Below the pieces are notes generated by a model that ran no database searches, had not been told where the DNA came from, and saw only the letters and a program-made list of their open reading frames with translations. A program made the position numbers and the translations under genes. Of a stretch of DNA of 64,000 nucleotides, positions 19,087 through 28,600 are shown in pieces. Origin of the DNA: a bacterium (GTDB taxonomy: Bacteria; Acidobacteriota; Polarisedimenticolia; Polarisedimenticolales; Polarisedimenticolaceae); the NCBI GenBank assembly GCA_024226515.1, contig JAAELQ010000256.1, positions 1 through 64,000 of the forward strand, in the 5' to 3' direction. Numbering within the stretch: position 1 is the first letter of the stretch; every line of letters begins with the position of its first letter.

Positions 19087-19632
19087 TCAGCGCCAGAGAG
19101 CGGCCAGATTCACCGAGAGCCCGTCCCAGGCCGGATGGTCCAGCGTGTCGCCCCCCTCGGCCTCGATCAGTGGCCGGAACGTACGCCGCGACAACTGATG
19201 GCACTCGAGACGCCGACGATCGGGATCGACGATCCAGTAGTGGCGCACGCCGAGCTCGGCGTAGCGGCGCGCCTTGACCCCCCGGTCCGTTCGTCGCGAC
19301 GAGGGAGACAGGATCTCGACGACCAGCACGGGTGGAGACTCGATGCCGCGCTTCGAGATGTGATCCGGTTCCGCGACAACGATCAGATCGGGGACGAACA
19401 CGTCCTGCTCGGAGAGGATCACGTCGATCGGCGCGTTGAACACCTCGCCCAACTCGCGGGACTCGAAATAATCCTCGAGCTGGCGCTGGAGACGCTTCGA
19501 GACCCTCTGGTGCATCGGGCTGGGCGACGGGCTCACGAGGAGTTCGCCGCGCACCAACTCGTAGATCTTGCCGTCGTCGGGGGACGCCGCGAGATCGGAG
19601 TAATCGAGTCTGCGCTTGAGCTCGGATGCCAT
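19087..19632 (-). CDS. Uma2 family endonuclease-fold protein (DUF820)
   Basis: A 181-residue PD-(D/E)XK-fold protein. Typical Uma2 features are present: YELVRGELLVSPSPSPMHQ near the start, the Asp in VFVPDLIVV, and VLVVEILSPSSR followed by YAELGVRHYWIVDP. These hypothetical nucleases are common in cyanobacteria, Planctomycetota and Acidobacteriota, and no cellular role is established. GGAG precedes the ATG at 19632. The window holds only one copy and no obvious partner gene. Confidence 0.88.
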   Translation of the reverse strand: MASELKRRLDYSDLAASPDDGKIYELVRGELLVSPSPSPMHQRVSKRLQRQLEDYFESRELGEVFNAPIDVILSEQDVFVPDLIVVAEPDHISKRGIESPPVLVVEILSPSSRRTDRGVKARRYAELGVRHYWIVDPDRRRLECHQLSRRTFRPLIEAEGGDTLDHPAWDGLSVNLAALWR

Positions 19633-19884
19633 TGCGGATCACTCCTGTTGCTCGAATCGTACGGTGGTTTCCGGAAGACGGCAAGGCCGGCGGATCGTGG
19701 GGCCATCTCGACGACATGCGAGGAGTCGAATCAATGCGAGACCGACAGCCTGGACATTGTCGGCCGGGTCGATGCGAGAACGGCTCGATCGTCGGTCGCA
19801 CGGGTTGTGCTTCGGAAACGCTCCGATCCTCAGCGTACTGTAGGCGACAAACGATCTTCGGAGTGCAGACGAAATACGCTCCGG
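19633..19884. other. Intergenic stretch without recognisable gene
   Basis: A 252-bp gap between the Uma2 gene and the end of the efflux operon. I see no convincing coding frame, RNA gene or strong hairpin. A weak dyad (CTCCGA ... TCGGAG, 33-nt loop) near 19825-19862 could help end the efflux operon. Confidence 0.5.
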
Positions 19885-21120
19885 CTACTCGTAGCGCAGG
19901 GCGTCGATCGGATCGAGGCGCGAGGCACTCATCGCGGGGTACGTGCCGAAGATCACACCGACCGCGATCGAGAACGACAGCGACAGGATGACCGAGAAGC
20001 CGGTGACGACCGTGCTCCAGTCGGAGAACAACGCCACGCCCCAGGCGATGCTGAAGCCCATCAGCACGCCGATGATCCCGCCGAGCACGGAGATCAACAC
20101 CGCCTCGAGCAGGAACTGCGACAGGATGTCGCGGCGCCGCGCGCCGACGGCGCGGCGCACCCCGATCTCGCGCGTGCGCTGGGTCACGCTGGCCAGCATG
20201 ATGTTCATGATGCCGATGCCCCCGACCAGCAGCGAGATGCCGGCGATGCCGCCCATGACGATGTTGAAGATCGTACGCGTGCGCCGGCTCTGATCGAGCA
20301 GCTGCTCGGGCACGACCAGCGTGAAGTCCGCCTCGCCGCCGTGCATCGTCTTCAGCACGTTGCTGGCCAGCATGGTGCTGGCCTGGATCGACGAACCCTC
20401 GCCGATCTGCAGCACCATCTCGTCCAGCTCGCTGACCAGCACCGAGCGGTCGAACATCTTCAACGCCGCCCCGATCGGGATGAACACGGTGTTGTCCGCA
20501 CTCTCGATCTCGACGCCCTGGAACTCGTCCTGGGCCAGGCTCTGCGAGCGCAACGAGCCGACGACGGTGAACCAGACGTCACCGATCTTGACCGGTTGGC
20601 CGACGGGGTCGCGGAAGGCGAACAGGTCGCGTCGCGCCCGCGCGCCGAGCACACACACGCGCTGGTAGGTGTCGACCTCGATCGGATCGAACAACGAGCC
20701 CGAGCCCAGCTGTAGGTTCATCAGGTCGAAGTAGTCGCGGCCGACGCCCAGCACCTGCCCCTCGCTCTTGGCGTTGGCCGAGAGGATGCGGTCGGCGCGG
20801 ATGCGCTTCCGCGGGCTGGCCGCGACGACGTCGCCGATCGCGTCCTGCAGCCCCTCGAGGTCGCGCAACGAGAGGCCCAGGCTGCGCTCGCGGATCGTGT
20901 ACAGATCCTCGTCGTCGACCGGCTTCTCGCGGATGATCACGTTGCGCAGGCCCATCGCGTCGATGACCTCCATCGCCTCGGCCTGCGCGCCGGCGCCGAT
21001 GGACAGCATCGAGATGACGGCGCCCACGCCGAAGATGATGCCCAGCATCGTCAACAGCGTGCGCATCTTCTGGCGGACGAGGTCCTTCGCCGCGGTCTGG
21101 AGGTATTCGAGCGATTGCAC
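19885..21120 (-). CDS. MacB/FtsX-like ABC transporter permease
   Basis: A 411-residue permease. It has one N-terminal helix (MLGIIFGVGAVISMLSIG), a periplasmic MacB_PCD domain (about residues 45-285) and three C-terminal FtsX helices ending TYPAMSASRLDPIDALRYE, the classic MacB tail. Unlike MacB itself it has no fused ATPase. MacB-type machines are mechanotransmission pumps driven from the cytoplasm, so an ATPase must come from elsewhere. It is the last gene of an operon with three adaptor genes, 6 bp after the third. Confidence 0.93.
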   Translation of the reverse strand: MQSLEYLQTAAKDLVRQKMRTLLTMLGIIFGVGAVISMLSIGAGAQAEAMEVIDAMGLRNVIIREKPVDDEDLYTIRERSLGLSLRDLEGLQDAIGDVVAASPRKRIRADRILSANAKSEGQVLGVGRDYFDLMNLQLGSGSLFDPIEVDTYQRVCVLGARARRDLFAFRDPVGQPVKIGDVWFTVVGSLRSQSLAQDEFQGVEIESADNTVFIPIGAALKMFDRSVLVSELDEMVLQIGEGSSIQASTMLASNVLKTMHGGEADFTLVVPEQLLDQSRRTRTIFNIVMGGIAGISLLVGGIGIMNIMLASVTQRTREIGVRRAVGARRRDILSQFLLEAVLISVLGGIIGVLMGFSIAWGVALFSDWSTVVTGFSVILSLSFSIAVGVIFGTYPAMSASRLDPIDALRYE

Positions 21121-21126
21121 GGCGGC

Positions 21127-22407
21127 TCAGGCTCCGGCGCCGGCGTCGGCGGTCTCGACCGAGGCCGGCTCGGTTGCCGGCGCCACTCCGTCGTCGCCGC
21201 CGATGAGGACGCGATCGCCCTCGGACAGTCCGTCGGTCACGCTGACGCGAACGACGTCGCCCTCGCCCAGCTCGACGGGACGCCGCGCCCGCACGCCGTT
21301 CTCCATGATGACGACGAACGGATTCTCGGCCTCGCTGCGCACGGCCGTGCGCGGGATGACCACCACCTCGTCGAGCCGGCCGGCGATGATGCGCGCCTCG
21401 CCCTTCATCCCGGGCTTGAGCAGCGCCCGTTCGGCATCGTCGACGATCTCGATCTTGACCTCGGTGTACTTGACCGGCGACCCGCGTTCGATCGGACGCG
21501 AGATCTCCGCGATCGTCGTCACCTTGCCGATGAACGTGCGTTCGGGCATGGCATCGGCCCGCACCTCGACCTCGGCGCCCTCGGTCAGCCCCGCGGCGTC
21601 GCGCTCGAGCACGTACGCCTCGAGCGCCGTGCTCTTGGGGTCGACGATCGACATGATGACGTTGCCCGGCCACAGGCTGTCACCCACGGCCACCGACGAC
21701 CCGCGCCAGTTCTTGCGGTAGACGACCAGGCCGCCGAGCGGCGCCTTCAGCACCAGGCTGCCCAGGCTGAACTCGACGCGCTCGATGTTGCCCTCGACCT
21801 GTTCCTTCTCGACCCCGAGGATCCGCTCCTCGATGTCGTAGTACTCGCCCTTCAGCAGCAGACTGGCGTCGGCGAAGACGATCGTCGCCTGGGCGTCGTC
21901 CTTGGTCACCTCGTCCTCGAGGATCTCGCGCCGGCTGTAGATCGTCGAATCATCGATCTTGAACGCCTCGACGTTGTCGCGCTCGAGCGCGGCGACCTGG
22001 CGCATCACCTCGACGCCGCCACGGTCGATGTCGGCCGTCAGGCCGGTGCCGTCGATCTGACGGTCGGTCGAGCGGAACGTCGCGCGGTGGTTGTCCAGCT
22101 CGATGTTGAGCTGGCTATCGTCGAACACCACGACGACTTCGCCCTCCTCGACAATCGAACCCTCCTCGACCAACTCCTTGACCTTCAGCGCGCCCGTCGG
22201 CACGCGCGGCACGCCGATCGGCGACGCGTTCATCGCCGCGAACTCGCCGCGCGCCGGCAGCACGATGTCGAGATCCATGCGCACCGCGACGACCTCGACC
22301 GGTGCGACCGTCGCGGAGGAATCGCCGAACACTCCGCAGCCCGTGGCGCAGGAAACCATGGCCAGCAGGAGCAAGACAGCATCGATCCGGATGCGGACAC
22401 GACTCAT
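21127..22407 (-). CDS. HlyD/MacA-type adaptor lipoprotein (third of three)
   Basis: A 426-residue periplasmic adaptor. The N-terminus is a probable lipoprotein signal (VLLLLAMVSCATGC). Barrel-sandwich lipoyl halves flank a helical hairpin (VKELVEEGSIVEEGEVVVVF ... LKAPLGGLVVYRKNW), followed by beta-barrel and membrane-proximal parts (LKPGMKGEARI, VVIPRTAV). Such adaptors join an inner-membrane pump to an outer-membrane channel. The start overlaps the stop of the second adaptor (ATGA). The acidic low-complexity tail is unusual. Confidence 0.9.
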   Translation of the reverse strand: MSRVRIRIDAVLLLLAMVSCATGCGVFGDSSATVAPVEVVAVRMDLDIVLPARGEFAAMNASPIGVPRVPTGALKVKELVEEGSIVEEGEVVVVFDDSQLNIELDNHRATFRSTDRQIDGTGLTADIDRGGVEVMRQVAALERDNVEAFKIDDSTIYSRREILEDEVTKDDAQATIVFADASLLLKGEYYDIEERILGVEKEQVEGNIERVEFSLGSLVLKAPLGGLVVYRKNWRGSSVAVGDSLWPGNVIMSIVDPKSTALEAYVLERDAAGLTEGAEVEVRADAMPERTFIGKVTTIAEISRPIERGSPVKYTEVKIEIVDDAERALLKPGMKGEARIIAGRLDEVVVIPRTAVRSEAENPFVVIMENGVRARRPVELGEGDVVRVSVTDGLSEGDRVLIGGDDGVAPATEPASVETADAGAGA

Positions 22408-23621
22408 GCTTGCCCTCCGGAGACCAGACGCACGACCTCGTCCTCCTCGACTCCGGAGAGCACCACGACGCGGTCGCGGCTCTGCGAGCCCAGTTCGACG
22501 GCGCGGCGCTCGACCGAGCCGCCCGAGCCCACGACCTCGACGAACGTCCCGCGGTCCGCGGTCAGCACGGCCTCGATCGGGATCGTCAGCGAGCCGTCGA
22601 TGCGGCCCGTCTCGATCGTCACCTTGACGCCCATGCCCGGCTTGAGCTGCTCGCGGTCCGTGTCGCCCAGCGGCAGTACGGCGTCGAACACCTTGCTGCG
22701 ATCCTGCTGCGACCGCTCGCGCACCAGCTCGCCGATCTCGGAGATCTCGCTGTCGATCGACAGACCCGGGATGGCGTCGACGCTGACCTGGGCCGACTGG
22801 CCCAGGGCGATGCGCGCGGCGTCCATCTCCAGCACGCTGGCCTCGATCTGCAGCGTCGTGACGTCGGCGATCTCCAGGATCTTGGCCAGCATCCAGACGC
22901 CCTCGCCGACCTCCCAGCGGTCGCCGTTGGGCTTCGCGATGTAGACGACCAGGCCCGCGACGGGCGCCTTGACGTTGAACTTCTCCTTGATCGTCTCGTA
23001 GTAGCCGATCTTGCCTTCCTCGTAGGCCCGCTTCACGTCGAGCAGCTCCAGCATCGACGCGACGCGCGCCTGCTCGAACTCGATCTTCTCCTCGAGGAAC
23101 GCCACCTGACGCTCGGCCAGCTCCTTTTCGAGCTGCGACTGACGGTACTCGATCATCGATACCAGCCCCTCGGGCATGCCGAGGTCCAGGTCGACCTTTT
23201 TCAGCTCGCCCTGGTACTTGACCAGGTCGAGATTCAGTTCGCGCAGCGAGAGCTCGAGGTTGCGCTGTTCTTTTTCCTTTTCTTGCTGGACCTTCTCGAG
23301 GTTCGCGCGGTGCTCGCGCAGCCTGTCGTCGAGCTGGGTGGCGTCGAAGCGGGCGACGACGTCGCCCTCCTTGACCGGCGTACCTTCGGGGATCATCCAC
23401 TCCAGGTTGTACTGCCAGAAGTCGCGTACCGACGGCGGTCCGATCTCGAACGCAACCGCCGCCTCGAGCTTGCCCGAGGCCTCGACCGACAGCGCCAGGT
23501 CCTCGCGCGTCACACGTGCCGTCGACCCGGCGTCGACATCGTCGCCGATCAACGCCCACGCAGCGCCCGCGACCACGAGCACCGCGACCGGGATCGCCCA
23601 GCGTAGCCAGCGTTTGTTCAT
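22404..23621 (-). CDS. HlyD/MacA-type adaptor, membrane-anchored (second of three)
   Basis: A 405-residue adaptor with an uncleaved N-terminal helix (WAIPVAVLVVAGAAWALIG) and no lipobox, unlike its two siblings. The lipoyl halves (EGTPVKEGDVVARFD, FNVKAPVAGLVVYIAKPNGD) enclose a long coiled coil rich in Glu and Lys (residues about 100-200). The C-terminal part contains LKPGMGVKVTIETG and LTIPIEAVL. Stop and start codons overlap those of its neighbours on both sides, so the three adaptors are made together. Confidence 0.9.
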   Translation of the reverse strand: MNKRWLRWAIPVAVLVVAGAAWALIGDDVDAGSTARVTREDLALSVEASGKLEAAVAFEIGPPSVRDFWQYNLEWMIPEGTPVKEGDVVARFDATQLDDRLREHRANLEKVQQEKEKEQRNLELSLRELNLDLVKYQGELKKVDLDLGMPEGLVSMIEYRQSQLEKELAERQVAFLEEKIEFEQARVASMLELLDVKRAYEEGKIGYYETIKEKFNVKAPVAGLVVYIAKPNGDRWEVGEGVWMLAKILEIADVTTLQIEASVLEMDAARIALGQSAQVSVDAIPGLSIDSEISEIGELVRERSQQDRSKVFDAVLPLGDTDREQLKPGMGVKVTIETGRIDGSLTIPIEAVLTADRGTFVEVVGSGGSVERRAVELGSQSRDRVVVLSGVEEDEVVRLVSGGQA

Positions 23622-24853
23622 GACCCGGCCTCCGTGGTGGCGACGACCGGCAGGTCGCCGGTCAGCCTGGCGTACTCTTCCTCGGACAGCACGTAGAACC
23701 GCTCGTTGCGGCGCACGGGCTCGATCCGCTCGGGCTCGCGCCCTTGTCCCCGATCGAGCCAGTACTCGCCGCCCTCGTAACGCACCGAGCGCCTGGCGAC
23801 CAGCGGCGCGTTGCTCCGGCTCTCGACGACGATCGCGCCACGGGCCGACATGCCCGGCTTCATCTCGCCGACCCAGGTCTCGTCCAGCGTGGTCGTGACA
23901 CGGAACACGGCGATCTTCGAGCGCTCGTCGCGCTTGACCGCCATCGAGGGGATGTTCGAGATGCTGCCCCGGATCTTGCGTCCGGGAAACGCGTCCAGCT
24001 TGACGCTGACCGACATGCCCGTCTCGAGCAGCGGGGCGTCGACCTCGTTGACGCTGAACACGACCTCCATCGCACTCAGGTCCGGCAGACGAATCACGGT
24101 CTGCCCCGGCCAGCACGAGTCGCCCTCCTGATAGCGCAGCGTCGAGCGATCGCGCTTCTCGTAGACGACCAGGCCGCGGCCCGGGGAGCGAATCGACAGC
24201 AGATCGACACCCTCCTGGGCCGAGATCAGGTCCTTCCGGAGCTTGTCGCGGCTGATCGTCAGGACGTCCAGCTCGGCCGAGCCGCGCTCGCGCGTCAGCT
24301 CGATGCGCTCGTTGACCTCTTTCAACTCGTCGATGGCCTTGCTCAGCGCCAGCTGCCGCTCGCCGTGCTCGCGCGGCGAGAGCACCTCGCGATCGACCTC
24401 CGCCTCGAGCTTCGTCCGGCCGGCCTCGAACTCGCGACGCGCAACCTCGATCTCGAGGTCCTTCAACGCGCTCTCGAGGGCGTTGCGCCGCGTCACGATC
24501 TGCGTCTCCGCATCGAGGATCCTCGATTCCAGATCGCGCACCTGTTCCGCCAGAGCTGAGTTGTCGAAATCGAGAAGCGGTTCGCCGGACTCGATGACCG
24601 AACCCTCCTCGGCCATGAACTGGATCCGCATCTGGAAGATGTTGGTCTGCGGTGCCTTGATCGCGATCGAGTTGACGGCCTGCAACTCGCCGCTGAGCAG
24701 CAGGCTCCGCTCGAAGTCGCCACGCTGGAACACGGCCGACGTGGACAGCTCGGCCTCCGCGTCGACCGCCTGGGTCGGCCCGCCGCAGCCGGTGGTCAGC
24801 GCAGCTCCGAGTAAGGCGACGGCCGCCAAGGCGGATCGGAATCGTCTCGTCAT
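23618..24853 (-). CDS. HlyD/MacA-type adaptor lipoprotein (first of three)
   Basis: A 411-residue adaptor, first gene of the efflux operon. The ATG at 24853 gives a lipoprotein signal (LAAVALLGAALTTGC); in-frame codons further upstream lack such a signal. The lipoyl half MAEEGSVIESGEPLLDFD, a coiled-coil hairpin (about residues 80-190), the second lipoyl half IRSPGRGLVVYEKRD and the MKPGMSARGAIVVES barrel are visible. Its promoter region carries paired GTTTAC sites about 95 nt upstream. Confidence 0.9.
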   Translation of the reverse strand: MTRRFRSALAAVALLGAALTTGCGGPTQAVDAEAELSTSAVFQRGDFERSLLLSGELQAVNSIAIKAPQTNIFQMRIQFMAEEGSVIESGEPLLDFDNSALAEQVRDLESRILDAETQIVTRRNALESALKDLEIEVARREFEAGRTKLEAEVDREVLSPREHGERQLALSKAIDELKEVNERIELTRERGSAELDVLTISRDKLRKDLISAQEGVDLLSIRSPGRGLVVYEKRDRSTLRYQEGDSCWPGQTVIRLPDLSAMEVVFSVNEVDAPLLETGMSVSVKLDAFPGRKIRGSISNIPSMAVKRDERSKIAVFRVTTTLDETWVGEMKPGMSARGAIVVESRSNAPLVARRSVRYEGGEYWLDRGQGREPERIEPVRRNERFYVLSEEEYARLTGDLPVVATTEAGS

Positions 24854-24946
24854 TCTGGCCCCCTGCGGCATCCCTGCCCCGGCAGACCCGTCCTCTCTGG
24901 CTGGGCCGCCGTCACCCCATGGTACGGCCGAGTGCCGGAAAGGTTG

Positions 24947-24962
24947 GTAAACACTTGTAAAC
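24947..24962 (-). promoter_or_regulatory. Direct repeat GTTTAC-N4-GTTTAC upstream of the efflux operon
   Basis: On the minus strand, GTTTAC occurs at 24962-24957 and 24952-24947, exactly 10 bp apart, pointing toward the operon whose ATG is 94 nt away. This is the layout of a tandem response-regulator or activator site. Confidence 0.5.
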
Positions 24963-25066
24963 AAGAACCGTTCGGACGGCAAACGCTTGCCGAGACGACC
25001 CTATTTCACACCGTCCCGGGCCTGGCCCGATCGTAGCGCCTCACTCGAGCAAGTGGCACGGATGCC

Positions 25067-25996
25067 TCAGCGCCAGTCGGTGAACTCGATGTTGTCAACG
25101 TCGCCCTCGAGCGTGAAGCGCAGCGTCGGAACGGGGATCTCGGACTCCGGCGGCAGCGAGACGGACTGCGAGTCCAGCCCCTCGATACGGACGCCCGTCC
25201 TCGGCAGTTCCACGGCGCCGCCGCCCATGCTGACGTCGATCGTGATGTCGGCGTCGCGGCGCCAGGCGCCGCCCAGCTCCATCGCGATCCCGCCCATGTT
25301 GAACTCGGCGTCCAGCACGGAGGGGCTGGCGTTGCCGAGCTCCTCCAGGGCCAGGCCGCCCATGGAGCCACGCAGGGTCATGCGCTCCATGACGCCCTTG
25401 GTCGGTTCGCTGACCGAGAGCTTCACTCCGCCCTTGGAGACGTGGGCGTCGACGGAGGTCAGCGTCAGTCCGCCGATCTCCGCGTCCACGCCGCCGGTGT
25501 CCACGCTCAGCTGCAGGGCGTACGGCGAGTCGGTCGGCAGCACGACGACGATCTTCGGCTTGGTCCCGCCCATCATCTCCTTGATCGTCGTCACGAAGCC
25601 GCCGCCGGTACGCGCGAACTCGACGCGGTAGAACCAACCGCCGTCGTCCCGTTCCTCGAAGCTCTCGAGCAGCTCGTAGGACTTGACGTCGTACTCGGCT
25701 TCGACGCGCATGCCCTCGCCCGGGGCACCGGGTCGCACCTTGAACTCGGCGTGCCGGAAGTCGAGCTCGACTCGACCCGCCGCGTCGCCGGGGAGAAGAA
25801 CCGGGGCGTCGGCCTCCGCCGACTCCGTGTCGACGACGGGGACGTCGTGCGTCAGCGTGCGCTGCTCGACCTCCTCCGAGCCCTTCTGCTGCCAGGCCAC
25901 GCCGCCGACGATCAGCACCGCCATCAGCGCCAGCACGAACAGTCCCCCGCACCCGAGGCAACCGTACTTGAGGACCTTCATCCCGCCTTCAGCCAT
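25067..25996 (-). CDS. Membrane-anchored beta-rich protein, DUF4097-like, unknown function
   Basis: A 309-residue protein with one N-terminal helix (FVLALMAVLIVGGVAWQ), preceded by a Cys-Gly motif (YGCLGCGG), and a large periplasmic part. From about residue 150 it reads as short repeating beta units (SVDTGGVDAEIGGLTLTSV, ADITIDVSMGGGAVELPRTG), like DUF4097/adhesin-type beta-helices. AGGAGG lies 6 nt before ATG 25996. It sits between the efflux operon and the UnbV protein on the same strand, with 213 bp before the efflux start, so it is probably a separate unit. Function unknown. Confidence 0.7.
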   Translation of the reverse strand: MAEGGMKVLKYGCLGCGGLFVLALMAVLIVGGVAWQQKGSEEVEQRTLTHDVPVVDTESAEADAPVLLPGDAAGRVELDFRHAEFKVRPGAPGEGMRVEAEYDVKSYELLESFEERDDGGWFYRVEFARTGGGFVTTIKEMMGGTKPKIVVVLPTDSPYALQLSVDTGGVDAEIGGLTLTSVDAHVSKGGVKLSVSEPTKGVMERMTLRGSMGGLALEELGNASPSVLDAEFNMGGIAMELGGAWRRDADITIDVSMGGGAVELPRTGVRIEGLDSQSVSLPPESEIPVPTLRFTLEGDVDNIEFTDWR

Positions 25997-26047
25997 CTCA
26001 CGCCTCCTCCGGAACGCGTCACCTTACACCAGCTACGGAAACCGGTA

Positions 26048-28600
26048 TCAGCGTGTTTCGGACAGGAACGAGAAGTCGGTGTCGATCGGCTGCTCCAGCG
26101 AGCGGCGATCCTCGACGAAGGCCAGGATCTCGGCGTCGGTGGAGAGCGCGGCGCGCGTGGCCAGCGCGCCGGACTCGCGGAACACTCGTTTGCCCTCGCG
26201 CCACACGCGGCGGGCCTCGTCGTAGGCTTTGTTCTTGGCGTGCGAGTCGCCGAGTAAGACATAGACCCGCTCGTAGTAATCGCGCGCGGCCGGGTCGCCC
26301 CCGGCATTCTGCATCGACAGGCAGCGGCCGAAGTCGGCGACCGCATCGGCGCTGTGGCGCAGCGCGCGCGGCCAGTGCAGATGATTCATCCCGCGGCCGT
26401 AGTACGCAGGCCACCAATCCGGGCGCTGCTGCACCAGGACGTCGAGCACGTCGAGCGACTTGCGCGCCAGCGTGCCCTTGCACACGATCGCGGCGAGGCC
26501 GCCGCAGGTCGGGATCTTGTCCACCAGCGCCACCGAGAGCTCGATCGAGGCCCAGGGATCGTCGGGGTCGTTCTTCAGCTGTTCGCGGAAGAACGCGATC
26601 GAGCGATCGTGCCGCTCGTAGTCCGCGGCGCGACTGCGATACGTGTGGGCCAGCGCGTGGTTGTCGAGCGCGCCGCGCAGCTCGGCCTCCATGCCCGAGA
26701 GCAGGTCTTCGAGTTCCTCGTCGGAGATCTCGGGCACGTTGCGCTGCGGCGCCTCCTCGCGCAGCCGCGGCTCCGGCGCGCCGACCTCGACACGCGAGCG
26801 CGCCGTGTACGCGGCGGGGTCCTGGCGCACGTCGACGACCCGGTTCGGCGAGACGTTCTCCAGATACTGGATGCCGCCGTCCGGCCAGCGGATCTCGACC
26901 AGCTCGATGCGCTCGCCGGTGCCCAGCCCGAAGTGCAGGCGCGGATCGCTCTGACCCGAGTAGCCGGTACCGCCCTCGCGCTCGCGAATCTGCTGCCGGC
27001 CCTCGCTGACCAGGGTCACGCGCGCGCCGATCGCATCGCGCGTGCCGAGCTCGGAGTCCCCCTCGAGCCGGAACTGGACCCACGCGTGCTCGGGGTCGCC
27101 GTCGTTGCGGAACAGGTGCGGCGGTTGCCCCTGGTTGGCGGTGAAGATGTCGAGGTCGCCGTCGTTGTCGTAGTCCACGACCGAGATGCCCCGGCCGTCG
27201 GAGACGCTGTCGACTCCGATCTCGGTCGCGACCTCCTCGAACGTCTCGTGCCCGCGATTGCGCCAGAAGCGGAACGCCTCGTATCCGGAAAACGACCGGT
27301 CTCCGATCGTCGGCCAGCTCAGGGCGTCGGCCGGGTCCTTCCCGAGCACGGTCCACGACGCCAGGTCGTACCAGTAGTTGCCGTCTCCGGCGCTGATGAA
27401 GCCGTTGACGGTGAAGATGTCCAGGTCGCCGTCGTTGTCGTAGTCCAGGAACTTGGCGCCCCAGCCCCAGCCGCCGTCGTAGGTCGCCGACTCGGGCGAG
27501 ATGTCCATGAAGCGCGTCAGGCCGTCCGTGCCGGGGCCGTTGTTGCGCCACAGCATGTTGCCTTCCTGCAGGTATTCCGCCGTGGTGATGTTGGTGACGT
27601 AGATGTCGATCCAGCCGTCGTTGTTGAAGTCGCCGAAGTCGACGTTCATCCCCTTGCGCGTGTCGTAGCCGATCGCGGTCTCGGAGACGTTGACGAACCC
27701 ACCCGCGCCGTCGTTGTAGAACAGCTGGTCCGGCCCGAAGTCGTTGGCCACGTAGATGTCGGGCCAGCCGTCGTTGTCGAGGTCCGCGGCGCCGACGGCC
27801 AGCGTCCAGCCGGCATCGTCCACCTTCAACGACGCGGCCACCTCGACGAACGTGCCGTCCTCCTGTTGACGGTACAGGTAGTTCTTGCCGGCGTTGCGCG
27901 AGGTCTCGAAGCTGTCGTGCATGATCCAGGTCGACTCGAGATCCCACAGGTCGACCTCGCGGAAGTAGTTGCCGACGTAGAGGTCGAGCCGGCCGTCGAG
28001 GTCGTAGTCCAGCGAGATCACCGCGTTGCCGTTGGCCCACGGCGTACCCGGCGTACCGTCGGGCGTCGTGAACGACTCCGCGGTCACGTCGCGGAACGTG
28101 CCGTCGCCGTTGTTGCGGTACAGCAGGTCGCGGCCCCAGCGAACGATGTAGAGGTCGAGCCGGCCGTCGTCGTCCAGGTCGGCCCAGATGCTGTCCATGC
28201 TGGCGCCGTGCTCGTCGTTGACGTCGGCGAGGCCCGCGGCGGCCGCGACGTCGGTGAACGTGCCGTCACCGTTGTTGCGATAGAGAAAGTTCGGCTCGCC
28301 CCTGCGCGAGTTGGTCACGTACAGGTCGATCCAGCCGTCGTCGTCGTAGTCGCCCGCGGCGACCGACGCCCCCACGCTGGAGAGCCAGGGCATGATGTTC
28401 TCGACCTTGGGGTCGAGCGCGGGCTTCTGGTGGACGTGCGTGACACCGGCCTCGGCGGCCACGTCGACGAACACGGCGCGGTGCTCGACGGCGCGCCGTT
28501 CGGCCTGCGGATCGTTGCACCCGGACGCCGCCAGCACCGCGAGCAGTGCGGTCGCCGGCACCATCAAGGTGATCGTCGTGCGCATCGGTGGTCGACCCAT
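26048..28600 (-). CDS. CRTAC1/UnbV-type FG-GAP repeat lipoprotein with C-terminal TPR-like region
   Basis: An 850-residue exported lipoprotein (lipobox Cys at residue 28). At least seven calcium-binding FG-GAP/VCBS repeats run from about residue 75 to 525 (for example DYDDDGWIDLYVTN, DLDNDGWPDIYVAN, DYDNDGDLDIFTAN). An ASPIC/UnbV domain follows (about 530-620; GARVTLVSEGRQQIRE, FGLGTGERIELVEIRWPDG). Residues 650-850 are helical and TPR-like. Such proteins are abundant in Acidobacteriota and Planctomycetota; binding of surface ligands is likely, and the activity is not known. ATG 28600 is used; an in-frame ATG at 28585 is equally possible. Confidence 0.88.
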   Translation of the reverse strand: MGRPPMRTTITLMVPATALLAVLAASGCNDPQAERRAVEHRAVFVDVAAEAGVTHVHQKPALDPKVENIMPWLSSVGASVAAGDYDDDGWIDLYVTNSRRGEPNFLYRNNGDGTFTDVAAAAGLADVNDEHGASMDSIWADLDDDGRLDLYIVRWGRDLLYRNNGDGTFRDVTAESFTTPDGTPGTPWANGNAVISLDYDLDGRLDLYVGNYFREVDLWDLESTWIMHDSFETSRNAGKNYLYRQQEDGTFVEVAASLKVDDAGWTLAVGAADLDNDGWPDIYVANDFGPDQLFYNDGAGGFVNVSETAIGYDTRKGMNVDFGDFNNDGWIDIYVTNITTAEYLQEGNMLWRNNGPGTDGLTRFMDISPESATYDGGWGWGAKFLDYDNDGDLDIFTVNGFISAGDGNYWYDLASWTVLGKDPADALSWPTIGDRSFSGYEAFRFWRNRGHETFEEVATEIGVDSVSDGRGISVVDYDNDGDLDIFTANQGQPPHLFRNDGDPEHAWVQFRLEGDSELGTRDAIGARVTLVSEGRQQIREREGGTGYSGQSDPRLHFGLGTGERIELVEIRWPDGGIQYLENVSPNRVVDVRQDPAAYTARSRVEVGAPEPRLREEAPQRNVPEISDEELEDLLSGMEAELRGALDNHALAHTYRSRAADYERHDRSIAFFREQLKNDPDDPWASIELSVALVDKIPTCGGLAAIVCKGTLARKSLDVLDVLVQQRPDWWPAYYGRGMNHLHWPRALRHSADAVADFGRCLSMQNAGGDPAARDYYERVYVLLGDSHAKNKAYDEARRVWREGKRVFRESGALATRAALSTDAEILAFVEDRRSLEQPIDTDFSFLSETR

